Assembly: GCA_033064195.1 (NCBI GenBank)
Contig: JARBJD010000295.1
Span: 1-64,000 of the forward strand
Length of the DNA stretch: 64,000 bases
Reading direction: 5' to 3'
Origin: Blattamonas nauphoetae
Lineage: Eukaryota; Preaxostyla; Oxymonadida
Notes under the pieces: generated by a model
Told to the model about the DNA's origin: nothing
The model's database searches: none
What the model saw: only the letters and a program-made list of their open reading frames with translations
Shown here: piece by piece, positions 19,032-32,053 of the stretch
Numbering within the stretch: position 1 is the stretch's first letter
Layout: every line of letters starts with the position of its first letter
Made by a program: the position numbers and the translations under genes

Positions 19032-20724
19032 GTAGGCTTGTCTGACCGGCACTGACCGGTCAGTTTTCATCAAAACGTACTGATCGTCACTGACCGGAGA
19101 AATTTTGGTACCCATAATCGAGAGTTACCATTTCTCCGAAAGTGAAGACCTTCCAATGGATCGAAACTCCATTTCTAATTTTTCCGAGTCTTTTCTTCTG
19201 GATTCGACTTTTGTACATCCTTTTTCTGTCCCTGAAGCTGTATCATGTCCATTTTCATCAACTTATGCCGATCATACCCATCCGTGATCCGAATTCAAGT
19301 TGAAACACAAGAGAAGTGACAAAATCTGTCTTTCATCATGATGTCTCCAACCAACAATGATCACCTTTTCACCATTTCACGATATGTACATTCTTGAAAA
19401 TCTTTGAAAGAAATGAGAGAGGGTTTTATCATAAAAACGAAAACAACTCCTCCTGAAGAATTGAAAGTGCAAAGAGCGTTCGCCTTCCTCATGGATGTAC
19501 GGAACGAGAGGATTCCTCCAATCTGGATGACAACACCTTCGTATAAGGCCACCAATGTTGAGCTCACTGTTGAATCAGAATTGATTTTGATCGTGAAGGG
19601 TTGACAATGACGAGAAGAGGAACAGCGGGATGGACTTGTGATGAGATCGTTCAAGAAAGTTGATCACAACTCGCTGGATGGGTGCTGTGTTTGATGCAGT
19701 GATGGAGAACGAGAGTGACTGATTCTTTTGCATCAGTGTAGGTGTCGCATCGAATCAGAAGGCAGAGGATGGAAAAGAGGACAAGGGTGATTCGTGAAGC
19801 TTGTGGAGAGGAGTGGCCTTGTCTGCTCCAAACTGGTGGAGGTTCACAGACTTCGAAGTGTTCGATGTGAGAAACAGCAGCAGACTCTACAACAAGAGGC
19901 CGACCGCTTCGACAGCAAAGACAGAATCTCGCTCTAGAAGGTGACAATCGGATCAGGCGATTCCAGTCTGCGCCAGAGCAAGATCAGACAGACTGGAAAA
20001 TAACGATGCTTCATGGAGAGAATCTTGCGACGACATATCGAAAAGGAATTGGTGGTCAACTGACATCTCTGAATCAACTTGAGGAGAGTTGGTGTTCAAA
20101 GGAGACTGGAAATAGACGTGATCGTCCACATCCATGTTTTTCGGTGCGACGTCCAGAAACGGCAGCGGGAGGAAGTTGAGATAATGCTTCGGTTCGTTAG
20201 GAATATCTGCGTACCAAATAACCAGTGTAGACTATTTCCCAGGTGTGTGTGGATTTCGGAAAGTTGGGGTGAAGAATGGCGAGTAGTTTTGGCGAAGGGG
20301 AGACAGAGGACGTTTCGGGTGTATTGAACGGGCTGAAATCAGCATAGTGAATGATCTGGTTGCTCTGAGTTTTGTATGTCGTCAGAAAAGAGAAGAATTG
20401 TGTGGTGGACTCTATTCTGAAGAAAATTGAGAATAGGGCAGAAAAAAGATATCACGAACTAAACAAAACACACTACCAATGCAGATAAGAACAAAATGAT
20501 GCGATGATGACCCAAAATGCACAAGGATCTAGAGAGAGATGTTTCACACAAATAATTGAAAAGAGGCATTCATACAACTCCGGTCCGCAAGTAAAGAGAT
20601 TACCATCTACAATCTTGCTTATTTCAAATGAAGATCATGTAGTTGATGATACAGTGAGATCCGACCCTTAGAAAAAAACGTGACTGACACTGACCGGCAC
20701 TTTTGGCCGGTCAGACAAGCCTAC
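19032..20724. mobile_element. non-autonomous DNA transposon, 1.7 kb
   Basis: Both ends carry the inverted sequence GTAGGCTTGTCTGACCGGC (19 bp), followed by extra CTGACCGG words in both orientations. The element is flanked by ATGTTT direct repeats (6 bp). No transposase frame is visible, so it would need to be moved in trans. It sits just upstream of a beta-helix receptor gene, whose start (20917) is only about 190 bases beyond its right end. Superfamily is not clear: the 6-bp duplication and the GTAGGC terminus do not match a common family I can name. Confidence 0.7.
19953..20135 (-). CDS. possible short gene inside the transposon
   Basis: A 60-residue ATG-initiated frame, acidic and Ser-rich (M-D-V-D-D-H-V-Y-F-Q-S, then S-S-Q-D-S-L-H-E). 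It could be the first exon of a captured host gene, since a further minus-strand frame (19651-19947) with a hydrophobic stretch follows. Weak evidence; listed because the region is otherwise unexplained. Confidence 0.2.
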   Translation of the reverse strand: MDVDDHVYFQSPLNTNSPQVDSEMSVDHQFLFDMSSQDSLHEASLFSSLSDLALAQTGIA

Positions 20725-20916
20725 ATGTTTGATATTCTCCACAAATACATCGTACAGAATCTTTGTATCAAGATGAGCGAGAAAGGGGAATCACTCTGTC
20801 TGATCGGGTGGGCCATAACTTTTGAACTTAACTCAGACAATCTTCAACGTAATTCCTTAATTTCTGGATCATCCGAAGATGATGTTGATCAAACCAAAAC
20901 TCTCTTCATCCTTGTC

Positions 20917-23900
20917 ATGTTTCTTCTTCTCACAGTTTGGGAAATCGCCTGGGCCTCCCAAACATCACCTCCCATTCCACTTTCCCTCCATCTTCATTCT
21001 TCAGAGTATGTATTATCGACACAGGACACAAGCACGATCCAAATCCAGGCTGGAACATTCTCTGCGAATGAAGTTCTCTCGTGCCAAACCATTCACCTCA
21101 AAGGGAAACGTGAAACATATCTGGTCCCCTCCCCATCAACTGCAAATACGGTAATGTTTGACCTGAGGAATACCACGTTCTCTGTCCATTCGACGCAACT
21201 TCATCCGTCCCAACTTGCCTTCCATCTTCATGGATCATCCCTCTCGCTCCACCAAACCTCAATCGTACTGTCATCTGCCTCATCACAAATCGTATCGAAG
21301 ACCTCGCTAACAGTTCTGAACGGAATTACGATTTCAACAAATCGTCCAGATCTTGTTCTTCCAACTCTGGTGAACTCAGATGCAACTAACAACCATGCAA
21401 CAATGATAAGAACGAAAATTTACAATTTTGTACTTTTTATCAATTCTCCGATACTTTCCACCGTCGAAACACCTCAAACCATCTCCTCCTGTGTCCTCAC
21501 GAATCTAACCCAACCTGAGATGTCCACCGAAGAACAGATAACTTCCAAGCCTTGCGAAGTGACGATGGCAGGAAGTTCAGTTGTGTCTGTGGAGAACCCG
21601 CTGTATGGTTGTGTTGTTCCGAACATCAACACCGCTGGCTCCTTCTTCTTCCTCAACTCCTCCTTCACCCGTGCATCAGCTCCTTATCAAGATCAACATT
21701 TCACGAACACCAACCAATCTTCTATTATCGTGACTGACGACACGGTCGCCTTTGTCTCATGCTCTTTCACTGGTTGTGCTTCAATTGGATATGGCGGAGC
21801 TTTTTACTACAATCGAGTCAACGGTGAATTGACAGTGAAACACTGCATATTTACCTCGTGTCGGTCAGAAAGTGATGGTGGAGCCTTCAAAGCACGCTGC
21901 ACAAAATCAATCCTCCTCGATGATACAAAAGTCGAAAACTGCCGCAGTGTCGGATCAGGCGGCGGAGTTGTATTGAATGTTGCACTTGAGAACTGTCAAG
22001 CCACAAATAACAACTTCACAGGCTGTTACGGAACCAGCGGGTCAGCCATCCACAGAAACTGCGAAACGACCGGTGAAACTACGATTATCACTGGAAACCG
22101 TTTTGTTGAATGTATTAGTAAAGCCGGAACGGACCATACCACTGTTGTCGCGTCAGGTGTCGTCCTACTCTATCAATCAAAAACAGTTGCTTATTCAAGC
22201 AATCTCTTCCAGAACAATCAAGTTGGAACTGATAAATGGATCACATCAGTCTTCCATATTGCATTTACATCCATTTCAGCTGCATACAATGAAGAATCGG
22301 GTAATATTGCACTCGGCGTCCCTGCGGACCGGAATGATCGCCTCACTTCGATTGTACACTCCATGCAGGAGACAGTGCCTCTTTCGCAACCATGGTGTTT
22401 CTCTGGATCACAATGGCAAAGTTTTGACCCCTCTTCAAGTCCAACTGACACTGGGACTGATCTCGTTGTTGCTCTACGGCATGTACAGAATTCGGAATTC
22501 AAAATCACGTCTTCATTTGATGGCACATATGTTCTTCAACTGGCTGAACGCATCACACTCACAGCAACTCTATCTCTCGACCTGTCTGCATGCAACACAG
22601 CTGGAATTACGAAAATGGAAACAGGAAGCAAGTTGGACATCACTATATCATCCCTCTCCCTCTCCTTCTCTCCACTCACTCAAGATCTGTTCGTTATTGA
22701 TTCGTCCTCGCTCATCCTCACGTCTTCAACAATCCCAACGATGGAGTTTGAATCAGCAAGCATCCTCTGCGTGAGAGGCGACTCAACAGTGCAAGTGAAC
22801 AGTATCACCACAAACACCATCTCCCAATTAGGCGCCTCGGCTGTTGGGGGATGCTTCCTTCGAGTGGAGGACAGCTCTCCAGCCACAGTCACAGTCACTG
22901 GCTCCACTTTTGGGGAGTGTTCGACGACAGGAAGTGGAGGATGGGGATCGTGTGATTTTGGGGAGGGAGGGAAGTTGGAGGTGAGTGGAACAACATTCAA
23001 GACCTGCACAGCAGCTGGAAAAGGATCTCTTCTCTTTGTATCTCACCCATCTCTGTCGACATGTCTCTCGACTGCAACTCTTTCATGTCTCGGCATCAGT
23101 CCACTCCCAACAACGAAAGAAGAAGCCGACACATTTTTCCCACTCGTCTTTGCAACAAGCTCGGATGGTTGGCAAGGATCGATTCTGTTCTATCTCTTCC
23201 CTCACACGGAAGAAGATGGCCCTGTTCACCTCCACTCGCAAGGATTCTCGGGATCAGATTGTGGGAAACTCCAACTCCCCTGCCTCTCATTGGTCGACTC
23301 TCTGGCGTCGCTGAAGGAAGACCGGACGATCTTCTTCGACACACCTTTCGATCTGAAATTTGGGTCGAACCGCGTCATCACGCAAGATCTGTCGCTCACA
23401 TCTGGCAGTCCAATCACAACACTCTCGTTATTCTCTTCCGATCCGCTTCATCTGCTGAACGGCTGCCTCTCATTCTCTTCCATCACTCTCCAAGTCCCAT
23501 CGCTCATTTCATCGTCGTTGTTCGTCGTCGCTGGAGGGACACTTCAGTTTTCGTCGACAGGGACTCTCGTGAACCCTCCCACAGCCTCTCTTCATGTTGC
23601 ACCACTCATCGACATTTCAAATGGGCAACTCGTCATTGATTCTTCTGTGCTTGATTTTTCGACGAAACTGACACTGTCCGGAGCATCGATGGTCTCACAA
23701 ACTGGAGGGAATGTGAACTGGAAGGGAGTTGCTCTGTCGAATGTGGAATGTTCCGCCGATGCAGACTCCAAGTGTGACTCGCCCATTGCATCGTCTCTCT
23801 CCGATGGATGTTCGCTGTCGATTGGAGATGAGGGAAAGGAGACATCGTTCACGAATTGTGGATCGAAAGGGGATGGAGGAGTGCTGAACGTGAAGATCGT

Positions 23901-26900
23901 GAACACTGGCTCGCTGTCGATCACCAACACAGTCTTCACGAAATGCTGTTCATCGAAGAATGGAGGAATCGTGTTTTTGGACTTGACAGGCACAACATCG
24001 TCCGCAGCGTATTCCTTCTCTCAACTGACATTCGGATCGATAGGAAGCTCGGATGCTTGCACAGCAGCAGCAAAGGGCGAACACATGTTCTTCGCTGTTG
24101 CCGAAGGACAAGCCGAAGCGTTGCTAACTCCACTCAAAACTCAATCACTCATCCCTACCAATCCTGCAGACAACTCGTCATTCAGCGCAACTGAACTCTC
24201 CCTGTTGGAATTCAAGGAAGGAAGTGTCGATGTGAGATCGGTCCTCTTTCTCTTCTTCAAAGAAACCTCAAATGTGGAAGTGGATGGGACGGAGAATGTT
24301 GGGCTTGCTGATGCGCTGTGTGGACATGCATATCTTCCGTGTGGAAGTGTGATTGGTGGATATCACAGCGCTGGCTCGAATGAGCCGAAAGTTGGCTCTG
24401 TTTTGATGAAGACAGATGTCTCGCTTTTGGAGAAGCTGACGACAACGGACAAAGAAGTGACGATGGCGGGAGTGGAAGGGAAGAAGCTGACCATCACGGA
24501 AAATGGTCAGTTCGAAGTTCCTGCCGGCAAACTGACATTCTCTTCCATCACTCTTCAACTCACTCTCCCTCTCACATTCACTCCATTCGTCGTGAATGGA
24601 GGTAAACTCTCGATGACGGCAACCTCGTCGCTCACCCATGCAGGCACGCCTACCTCTCCAACAGTTCTTACTGAATGTCTGTTCAGTGTCAAATCAGGAT
24701 CGCTCAGCATCACTGGAAGCGAAACGACACCACAAAAATTCTCGTCCTTCTCAACTCAGTCTCTCGACAGCTGCCTGATCCGTGTTGACACAAGCCAACC
24801 CTCCAATTCTGAGGCATCACTCGAACTTGTTCACTGCGAGTTCACCAACAATGTGGGTTTGTCAGCGGGAGTGATCTCACTGTCTGGATCAGCTGGTGGA
24901 AGTTTGATGATGGAGCATTGCTTCTTCACCGCGAACAGTGGTTCGACATCGAAAGATGTTCTCATTTTGGGTGGATGGGCATCGTGTGTTTCATCATCGA
25001 CGATTATTGACTGTTTTTCGGAAAGTGATCTGAACCATCTCGTTGTTGAAGGGAAACCAATGAACGATTTCATCCCTTTCTCCGTTCTGTTCGTCCATCC
25101 GACCCTTTCTGATGACTCGTCATGCAACCAGCCAACTGTGTCTTGTTCGACGATCCTGAAAAGTCTAACACACTGCACACAAACAGAGCCAGATTCTGGA
25201 ATCTTCATCCCTCGAACTATCGAAATGGAAGCTAATCAGGAAGAGAGAAACACACTCGTCATCGACACGAAGCGAGTGATCATCCAAGCATCATCGCCTG
25301 ATTTCGTTCTGACTTGGGCGCCTCTGACACCCTCATCGCTTCTGACAGTCTCGACAGGTTCTGCCTCTCTCGTTGGCTTCGTTCTCTCGCTCCCTTCCGA
25401 TCAATCCACATCTGTTATCGTTCTGTCTGGAGCAGGTGAACTGACACTGAGTACCATCAAATTGGATGGTGTGAATCGAGCCGGAAATGGAGACGCTCTT
25501 CTTTTAGCCTCGTCGTTCATCGAAACCAAAAGCGAAATCAATACTGGCTCACTCTCTCTCGTCTCTGTGAATGTGTCGAACATCAACCTCGCCAATCATC
25601 CTCTCATCTCGACAGTTGGGAAAGTGGAAATGGACTCGTGCTTGTTTGAAAAAGTTGATCGTTCTGAGGACGATGGAAAAACGAAAGCGAGTGTTCTTCA
25701 ATCCACTATTTCTTCATCAACTGATATTTTGGTGAAGAACACTGAATTCACTTCGTGTGTTGGCAATGACGAGGAGAGATGGATTGAGCTCTCTCCAACG
25801 ACGACGATGACATTCTCAGCTTCACAATTCGAAGGTTCGTTCTCCGCTTCTTCTTCACTGCTCGCAATTTCTGTGAACAATCCACAAAAAGTACCAGACG
25901 CCCAGTTCAACCCGTATTCGCTTCTTTACGAGTTCCACCCAGCGAACCCAACACAGATTGTGGTTTGGAGTGAGAAGAGTCTGGAGGACCATCCGTTGTG
26001 TGGGAATGTGAGCACGCCGTGTTTAACTGTGAACGACGCAATTGCTCTGACGAAGGTTTGGTCAGTGGAAGTCTCAAACACCGGAATTCTGAACAACACA
26101 ATCAAAGTCGCATCCACTCCTCTCACCCTGACTGGACAGAACACCCACTCAACTCTCGTCTTTGTGGGACAAAGCCAGATTGTGAATCGTGCCCTTTCTT
26201 TTGAGAGAAAAACGAGACTTTCCGATCTGAAAATGGATGTCCAGGCATCTGAGTAGTCCCATCAAAATAGGTAAAACTGGGATCAATTGATGTCAGTGCC
26301 TAAATTTGTACTGAGATCATATTTCAACTCTTTTCCTTTGAGATTTTCTCATTATCACTTCATTAATCATGTTCAATTCACTTCTTGTTTTCACATAATG
26401 CTCTTCAATATTTCAGACAGCTCTTATTTCCCAAAAACACGCACGATCACAATCACCAACACTTCTTTTTTCGATGTATTCCCTTCATTGACTTTTGTCA
26501 GTGAGAAAAAACCATCAAAGAAGACATAATAACGCATTATCGACTTGTTTTTATAATTATTGTTGTAGAACAAACTGAAACAGCAGCACCCAAAGTTTGC
26601 ATTTTCATGATCTATGAAGTGACCATTTTCCTTTTTACTTTTTTTTCCATTCAAATATCATATATAAGAAGACTTTTTTGAAATGAAAGAAACGAAATGG
26701 TATTGTAGGTATTTAGTGGGATCAGATCCGACTGGGATCACTGGGATCAAATCAGAAGCCTGTGGATGTCTCTCAATCGACTCTGACCGACGATTCTGTT
26801 TTTGTGATGGAAGCTGGGTCTCTTGAGATCACCAAATGTTCACTTGTCTCCACAAACAACATCTCTTTCCCGATCATCAACTCCAAAACGACGATCCAGA

Positions 26901-28906
26901 TTGATGAACTCACTCTGACCAAACTTAACTTCACTTCCACTCCCTTTATCTTCTCCTCTTCGGAACTCGTCACTCTGAACAAAGTCAAAATTGACCACTC
27001 CCACGTCTCGACACTCTTTTCGTGTTCAGCAGTCACATCACTTGAGATTGAATCCTGCCACTTCACTGGAATCACTCAGCCTCTCACTCGGAATGAGGAA
27101 GGCCTGTGTGGATGGTCGACAGGACTGATTTCGTTGACAGACACAAACTGCACACTGCGAAGCTCGTCGTTTGTGGATCTGGACGATGGAGGGCTGATTG
27201 TGTCGGATTCTGAGCTGCACATTGAATCGAGCACATTCCACGACAACACACCGAACGACGCAGTGTTTGTGTCCGCTCGAAAGAACATTGCTTGTGTTGG
27301 AGAGAGTGTTGTGGTTGTTGGGAGTCTTTCTGGAGGAGATGGAGTCGAATCGTCTTCTCTATGGATCTCGACGAACGAGAGCTGTCTCGTGATGAAGCAA
27401 GGGAAGGAACACTTCTCTCCTCTCTTCGTCCCAACATTCGACTCGAACAACTCGAAAGTGACAACCGAGAACAACACATTCACGCTCTCACTGAGCGGAT
27501 CACTCCTGATTCCCTGTGGTCTGTATCTTGTTGTTTATGAGGTTGGAGTTGGAGGAGAAGGCGTTCGCGGGAAGACCACACACGTTCCTCTGATGAACGC
27601 AAAGGATTGGACTGATAAATCACTCCAAGTTAATCTCTCTGAGAACGAAATTGATCTGAACACGAAATTCGAATGGAGACTGAAATTGGGATACGGAAAT
27701 GAATGCGAGACAAGCGAGAGCATTCTTATGAAGCAGAGTTTGGCTGCTGAACGAAAGGCACTCACCACCCGCACGATGAAATGGCTGATTCCGGTCATTA
27801 CTGCATCTGCTGCTCTTCTCATCCTCATTCTCTTTGTCGTCATTTGCCGTCTCTGCAGACGAAAGAACAAGCCCAAACAACCGAACCAACAACAACTGAC
27901 TGACGTCGACGACCTTCCCGAAGAGAAGATAGAAGCAGAATTCATCCTCAATCAGCACACGACGACACATGTGGAAGCAGGGGCAGAAGTGACAAACTGT
28001 GTTGTGAAGACGAAAGCCTCAGGATTCATTCAACAACATCAGAACATGGAAGAGGACACAGAAAAAGATCAATTTCTGGAGATGGTGAAAGTGGTAAAGT
28101 GTGAGGATCCTGTTGAAGTGGTGATGGTCAACAAGAGGAACACGCTTTTCAACATTCTGCACAAAGACAGGACCCAACTGCCAATTTCAAAAGTTGAACT
28201 TCAGAAGAAGATTGTGAAGGGGTTGGCGTATTTGGGGACAATCGAGCCAACCGCACCGATTCTGAAGAATCTGTCGACACACTGGATTCTGATTGAGACA
28301 TCGGGGAATCCGACATTCCTGCGACAAGACGACGCCACACAGAACGCTCCAACAGCGAACAACCACAACCCACCACAGCTCGATCCGCCTGATGTGCACA
28401 CAGCCGATCTCCACCCTCCACCTGACAAAGTCGGATGGGAAGACGCAATCCAAGCAGAACCACACAATCCTCTGACTCAGAACCAAAGCATGGACACCGT
28501 CCAATCTCAGGCGAGTTCTTTTTTCGGGTTGGGTCCCGCATCGGTGAGGAATGCGGGGATGTCGGAAGCGATTCGATGGCAAGCACCTGAACAGGAGAAT
28601 GGGCGAGAGGGATACGACGCGTGCAAAGCAGTGGTGTTCCGACTTGGGCTTGTGTTGTGGGAGATTGAGACAGGGAAAGTTCCATTTGGAGAACAGGACG
28701 CTGTGAATGCGTCTCGTCAGCTGTACACAGGAACACAGCCAGTGATGGAAGGAGTGGGAGAAGATTTGGCGGAGTTGATCAAACGCTGCCTGGTCTTGGA
28801 TCAGAAGTCGCGTCTGTCACTTTTGGAAGTGGCCGAGTTCTTCTTCAACAAGAACGAGCTCACATTCGCACAATCAAAGACAATCCAGCCTCCTCTCAAA
28901 CTGTAA
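20917..28906 (+). pseudogene. beta-helix receptor-like protein with pseudokinase tail, split by a MITE
   Basis: Start chosen at the ATG at 20917, which opens a clear signal peptide (M-F-L-L-L-T-V-W-E-I-A-W-A). Residues 250-350 hold Pmp-like motifs (G-G-A-F-Y, G-G-A-F-K), followed by about 1,500 residues of Ser/Thr-rich beta-helix-like repeats with paired Cys. The frame is cut at 26242-26762 by a hAT-type MITE that brings an in-frame stop at 26254-26256. Past the insertion the frame resumes exactly: a membrane segment (W-L-I-P-V-I-T-A-S-A) at about 27780-27850, a basic stop-transfer, then a kinase-like C-lobe with R-W-Q-A-P-E-Q and F-R-L-G-L-V-L-W-E. It has no P-loop, VAIK Lys, HRD or DFG, so the tail is a pseudokinase. 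The MITE would break the gene unless it is spliced out. Confidence 0.7.
26242..26762. mobile_element. hAT-type MITE inserted in the receptor gene
   Basis: 521 bp, starting CAGGCATCTGA and ending TCAGAAGCCTG (11-bp inverted ends with one mismatch). It is flanked by the perfect 8-bp direct repeat TGGATGTC (26234-26241 and 26763-26770). CAG termini with 8-bp duplications are typical of hAT elements. It is AT-rich with no transposase. The inverted ends differ from those of the hAT element at 54-58 kb, so a different family member moved it. Removing it and one duplication restores a continuous receptor frame (L-K-M-D-V-S-Q-S). Confidence 0.85.
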
Positions 28907-29863
28907 TCACTTTTTCCACTCAGAGAATTCATTCCCTATCGCCACAACACAACACATCTTCTTATCCGGACAGGATCGATTTTCTCCCAACCACATCGCT
29001 CTCTCCTCGACTACGCTGACTTCTGATTATTCTTCATTCTCTCGACAAAACGAATGACACGTTCATCTTCATTTCAGTCCATGCCTCTCTCGTCTCCTCG
29101 ACATGAAAGACGAACAAACACAAACAGACAATTTCTGATACCGCTTTGTCCAGCTTGACCTTTTGAGAGTCTGGCGGGCACTGTCATCTGGATCTCCCGT
29201 CTCGCTTTCCGTTCAAACATTCCCGTAGCTCAATGTCTGAACCTGAACAACTCGCCTGAATGACGAAAGGTCTTCTTCTTGCTGAGCGTGTCGTCACGTC
29301 ACTTCTTTGTTTTCTGATCATGTTTTGACATCATCTTCGTTTTCTCTCATTCTTCATCGTCATCAAATAATATCCATCTTTCTTCGTCTTTGTACCTCAA
29401 CACACAGCTCTCCATTCATCAATATCTTCCTTTTCACCACATGTCAGTCGGCCTGTCTGTGTCTCCACTGTAAAACGATATTCACTTCACCTCAGTGAGA
29501 CCACCAGGCCAGGCTGGTCTGTCACTTCGCATCTCATCATCTCACACTCGTCTGCGAGTGATTCGCGTTCGAGTGTCGTGTTGGCATTGATCCTAAACAT
29601 CGCAGACTGCAGAATCGTGGATTTTCTGCCGTGTCTGTTGATTGCTTGTTGCTGTTTGGAGCCCCCGTCTGTGTGTGGCTCTGCGACGAGTCCTGTCTTC
29701 TGTTTTGTCACTTTTAAGCCCCTTTTTTCTCCTTGATTGCTCCTTGCATTGAATACACGTCTCCAATAGCGCTCTGTCTCGTCAATACTTTTCAATAGTG
29801 GAACTAAAAAGGTCTGAAAATGAGTTATGATTGGTGTGTGAAGAGAAATAGCATTATAAATGA
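28907..29863. other. intergenic, no gene supported
   Basis: T/C-rich sequence between two convergent 3' ends. Short frames on both strands are low-complexity (Ser/His/Phe). No repeat or structured RNA was seen. Confidence 0.4.
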
Positions 29864-32021
29864 CTAAATGTGTGTGGCGGCTTGGCACAATGTCCATCCT
29901 GTCGATGCGACCTCGTGAAGGTCTGCCTTCAGAAAATCAAGCGAAGACAAATCGATCTGGAGATAATCTGGAAGTTCGCTGTTCAAATCATTCACAGCTT
30001 CTTTGATTTCCTCTCTTGTCTCCTTTTCTTTCTGCTTCCTTTCTCTCGCCTCTTCCCACCTCTCACCCTCCCTCATTCCCATCATTCTCCTCACCCATGC
30101 TCCAAAGGGTCGTTCATTCTGCACGGCATCAGCAGATCGTGTGAAGCGCCCTCCTATCGTGAGAGATTGACGACAATACGGACAGGTTGATTGGGAAACC
30201 AGCCAGTCATCCAGACACTCCTTGTGAAACGTGTGTCCACACGGCGTCTGCGAGGGGAAGGTGAAGGTCGGCACGAGAAGAGAGTGCAAGAATCGGCGAT
30301 GTAGGTGCGGAAAGAGACCAAGAAAGGATGATGGGGCGGCCAGAAGATGCGCCGGAATCTCATGCGCTGGCTGGTCCAACAGCTGCTCATCCCAAACTTG
30401 AAAATTGTTCGGCTGGAGATGGTGGTCTTGCTCATCTGTCCTTTGTTCTTCTCTTCCATCTTCAAATTGTCTTCGGAGATGGACATCGTTGCCATCGTCC
30501 TGTTCTTGTGCGGCATCGGCATGTTCGGTCAGATGGTCTGGGTCTGGTGTGTCCTCTTTTGCGATGTCTTTATCAGCTGCCTCCTCTTTCGGCGACTCGT
30601 CTCTCTGTTCTTCGAGGCCCTCCCACACACTCGTTCTGCAGATCGAGCACATGTCGTCGTCCAGTCGCCTCATCTCCTCCACGCTCAGCGTCTTCATCTT
30701 CGCCCATCTCTTGTTCTTGATCTTAAAAATCATCGACCACCCCATTCGAATGACGTCCAGGCCGATCTGATCCAAGAAAAAGATGAGAAGGCAACAAGTA
30801 TCGATGAACTGGTTACCAGCAGTTTTGGCGTCCGTAACATCGAAATTCCCGTTAAGCAATGAAGTAAAAATTGACAAGAGTGGTTTGAAGAGGTTTTTCA
30901 ATTCGAATTGGGGGTCGAAGTAGAGTGGGATGAAGGTGTCGACGATATGGACGAGATATAAGCTGATGATCACGCCTGTAAGTAATAGAGGGGCACGCTG
31001 ATGCGAAAAGCGCCGGAGAATCGAGAAGAAGCCAATAAGAAGGGCGAGAAGGAGATCAGCCGCACAATGAACGATGGCGGTTGGGATCGCAACGAGTATC
31101 TTCTTCCAAAGTGGCAGGTTCGTGAAAAAGCGATGCTCAGAGGCGAAGTATCTCGAAAAATGCGCGAATGCAACATTTTCATAGTGCTCTTGTGAAAGTC
31201 TCGTGAGGAAGGCTGTGAGGAGTTCGCTGACCTTAGTAAGGCGTGTATACATAATGTTCAGTGCGAAATGTGTTTTTAGTGTTGCTCCCATGAAGTCAGA
31301 ATTACGATTGGTTTTATGAAATTTGGTGAAGACTGGGAAAAAGTTTGGGTCGAGGTAGAAAATGCCAATTGAACTTGCGACGATTGTAGAGAGTGTAAAT
31401 CGTATCAATCCAACGATGGGGATGGTGGATGAATATCTCACCGAAGTAATAATCGTATCAAGCCCCGTGTTGATGAATAAGCAGAAGAAGAGTGGAAAGA
31501 ATCCAATCTTCCTATCGGTGGAGAAATCACCAAAATTGAAATCTGAATTCAGGACATAGAGAGAAAAGACATAGAAAATTGATTGTCCGAAGTCCTGTGA
31601 ATCACTTGAAAGCAATAAAATCAAACTTTCAACGCTTCAGATGCTTGACCAGAACCATTCAGAGGACGGAGGAATAATGCAAGGAAAATACCAAGCACCA
31701 AAAGACAGAAGATTGAGCTCTACAGAACATGAACAAAAAAAGTTACAAACAGCAGCTCCGAATTGACTGTTTTTGATCTCCTCCAATTTGATGAGAAGAT
31801 CTCCATAATTGTCGAAATTGAACAATGGGCGGAAAGCTACCATTGCAGAAAGCACTATGATGAAAATAGCCAAGTAATAGCGGTATCTCATCTGAAGTGA
31901 TCCAGAAGAACCCATCCTTCATTTTTTTCCACGTTCGTGCAACCAGCGGATCAATAAACTCCTCAATGACTTCAAAGGATTCTGTTGGGAATAGAGATCT
32001 CTCACCGAGTGTTTTGAACAC
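29864..32021 (-). CDS. multi-pass membrane RING-H2 E3-ligase-like protein
   Basis: Exons run from about 32021 down to 29864, with short introns inferred at 31911-31887 (25 nt), 31750-31720 (31 nt) and 31626-31595 (32 nt). Each restores the frame; the last two start GTTTG. The N-terminal ATG is not certain. At least six hydrophobic segments precede a RING: C-S-I-C, then after an acidic, Gln-rich insert of about 110 residues, C-G-H-T-F-H-K-E-C ... C-P-Y-C. The His pair and cysteines give a RING-H2 layout with an unusually long first loop. Membrane RING proteins of this kind (HRD1-like) ubiquitinate ER or endosomal substrates; that role is inferred. The tail is charged and helical. Confidence 0.7.
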
Positions 32022-32053
32022 TCCACCAAGTTGGAATCAGGTTCGACGTTTTC

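Noticed and set aside
19105-19287. Possible 60-residue gene inside the 1.7-kb transposon
   Set aside because: Starts at TTG rather than ATG, has no neighbour or motif, and lies in non-autonomous element sequence.
29487-29897. 136-residue minus-strand frame after the RING gene
   Set aside because: It overlaps the end of the RING gene in another phase and has mixed low-complexity composition without a domain.
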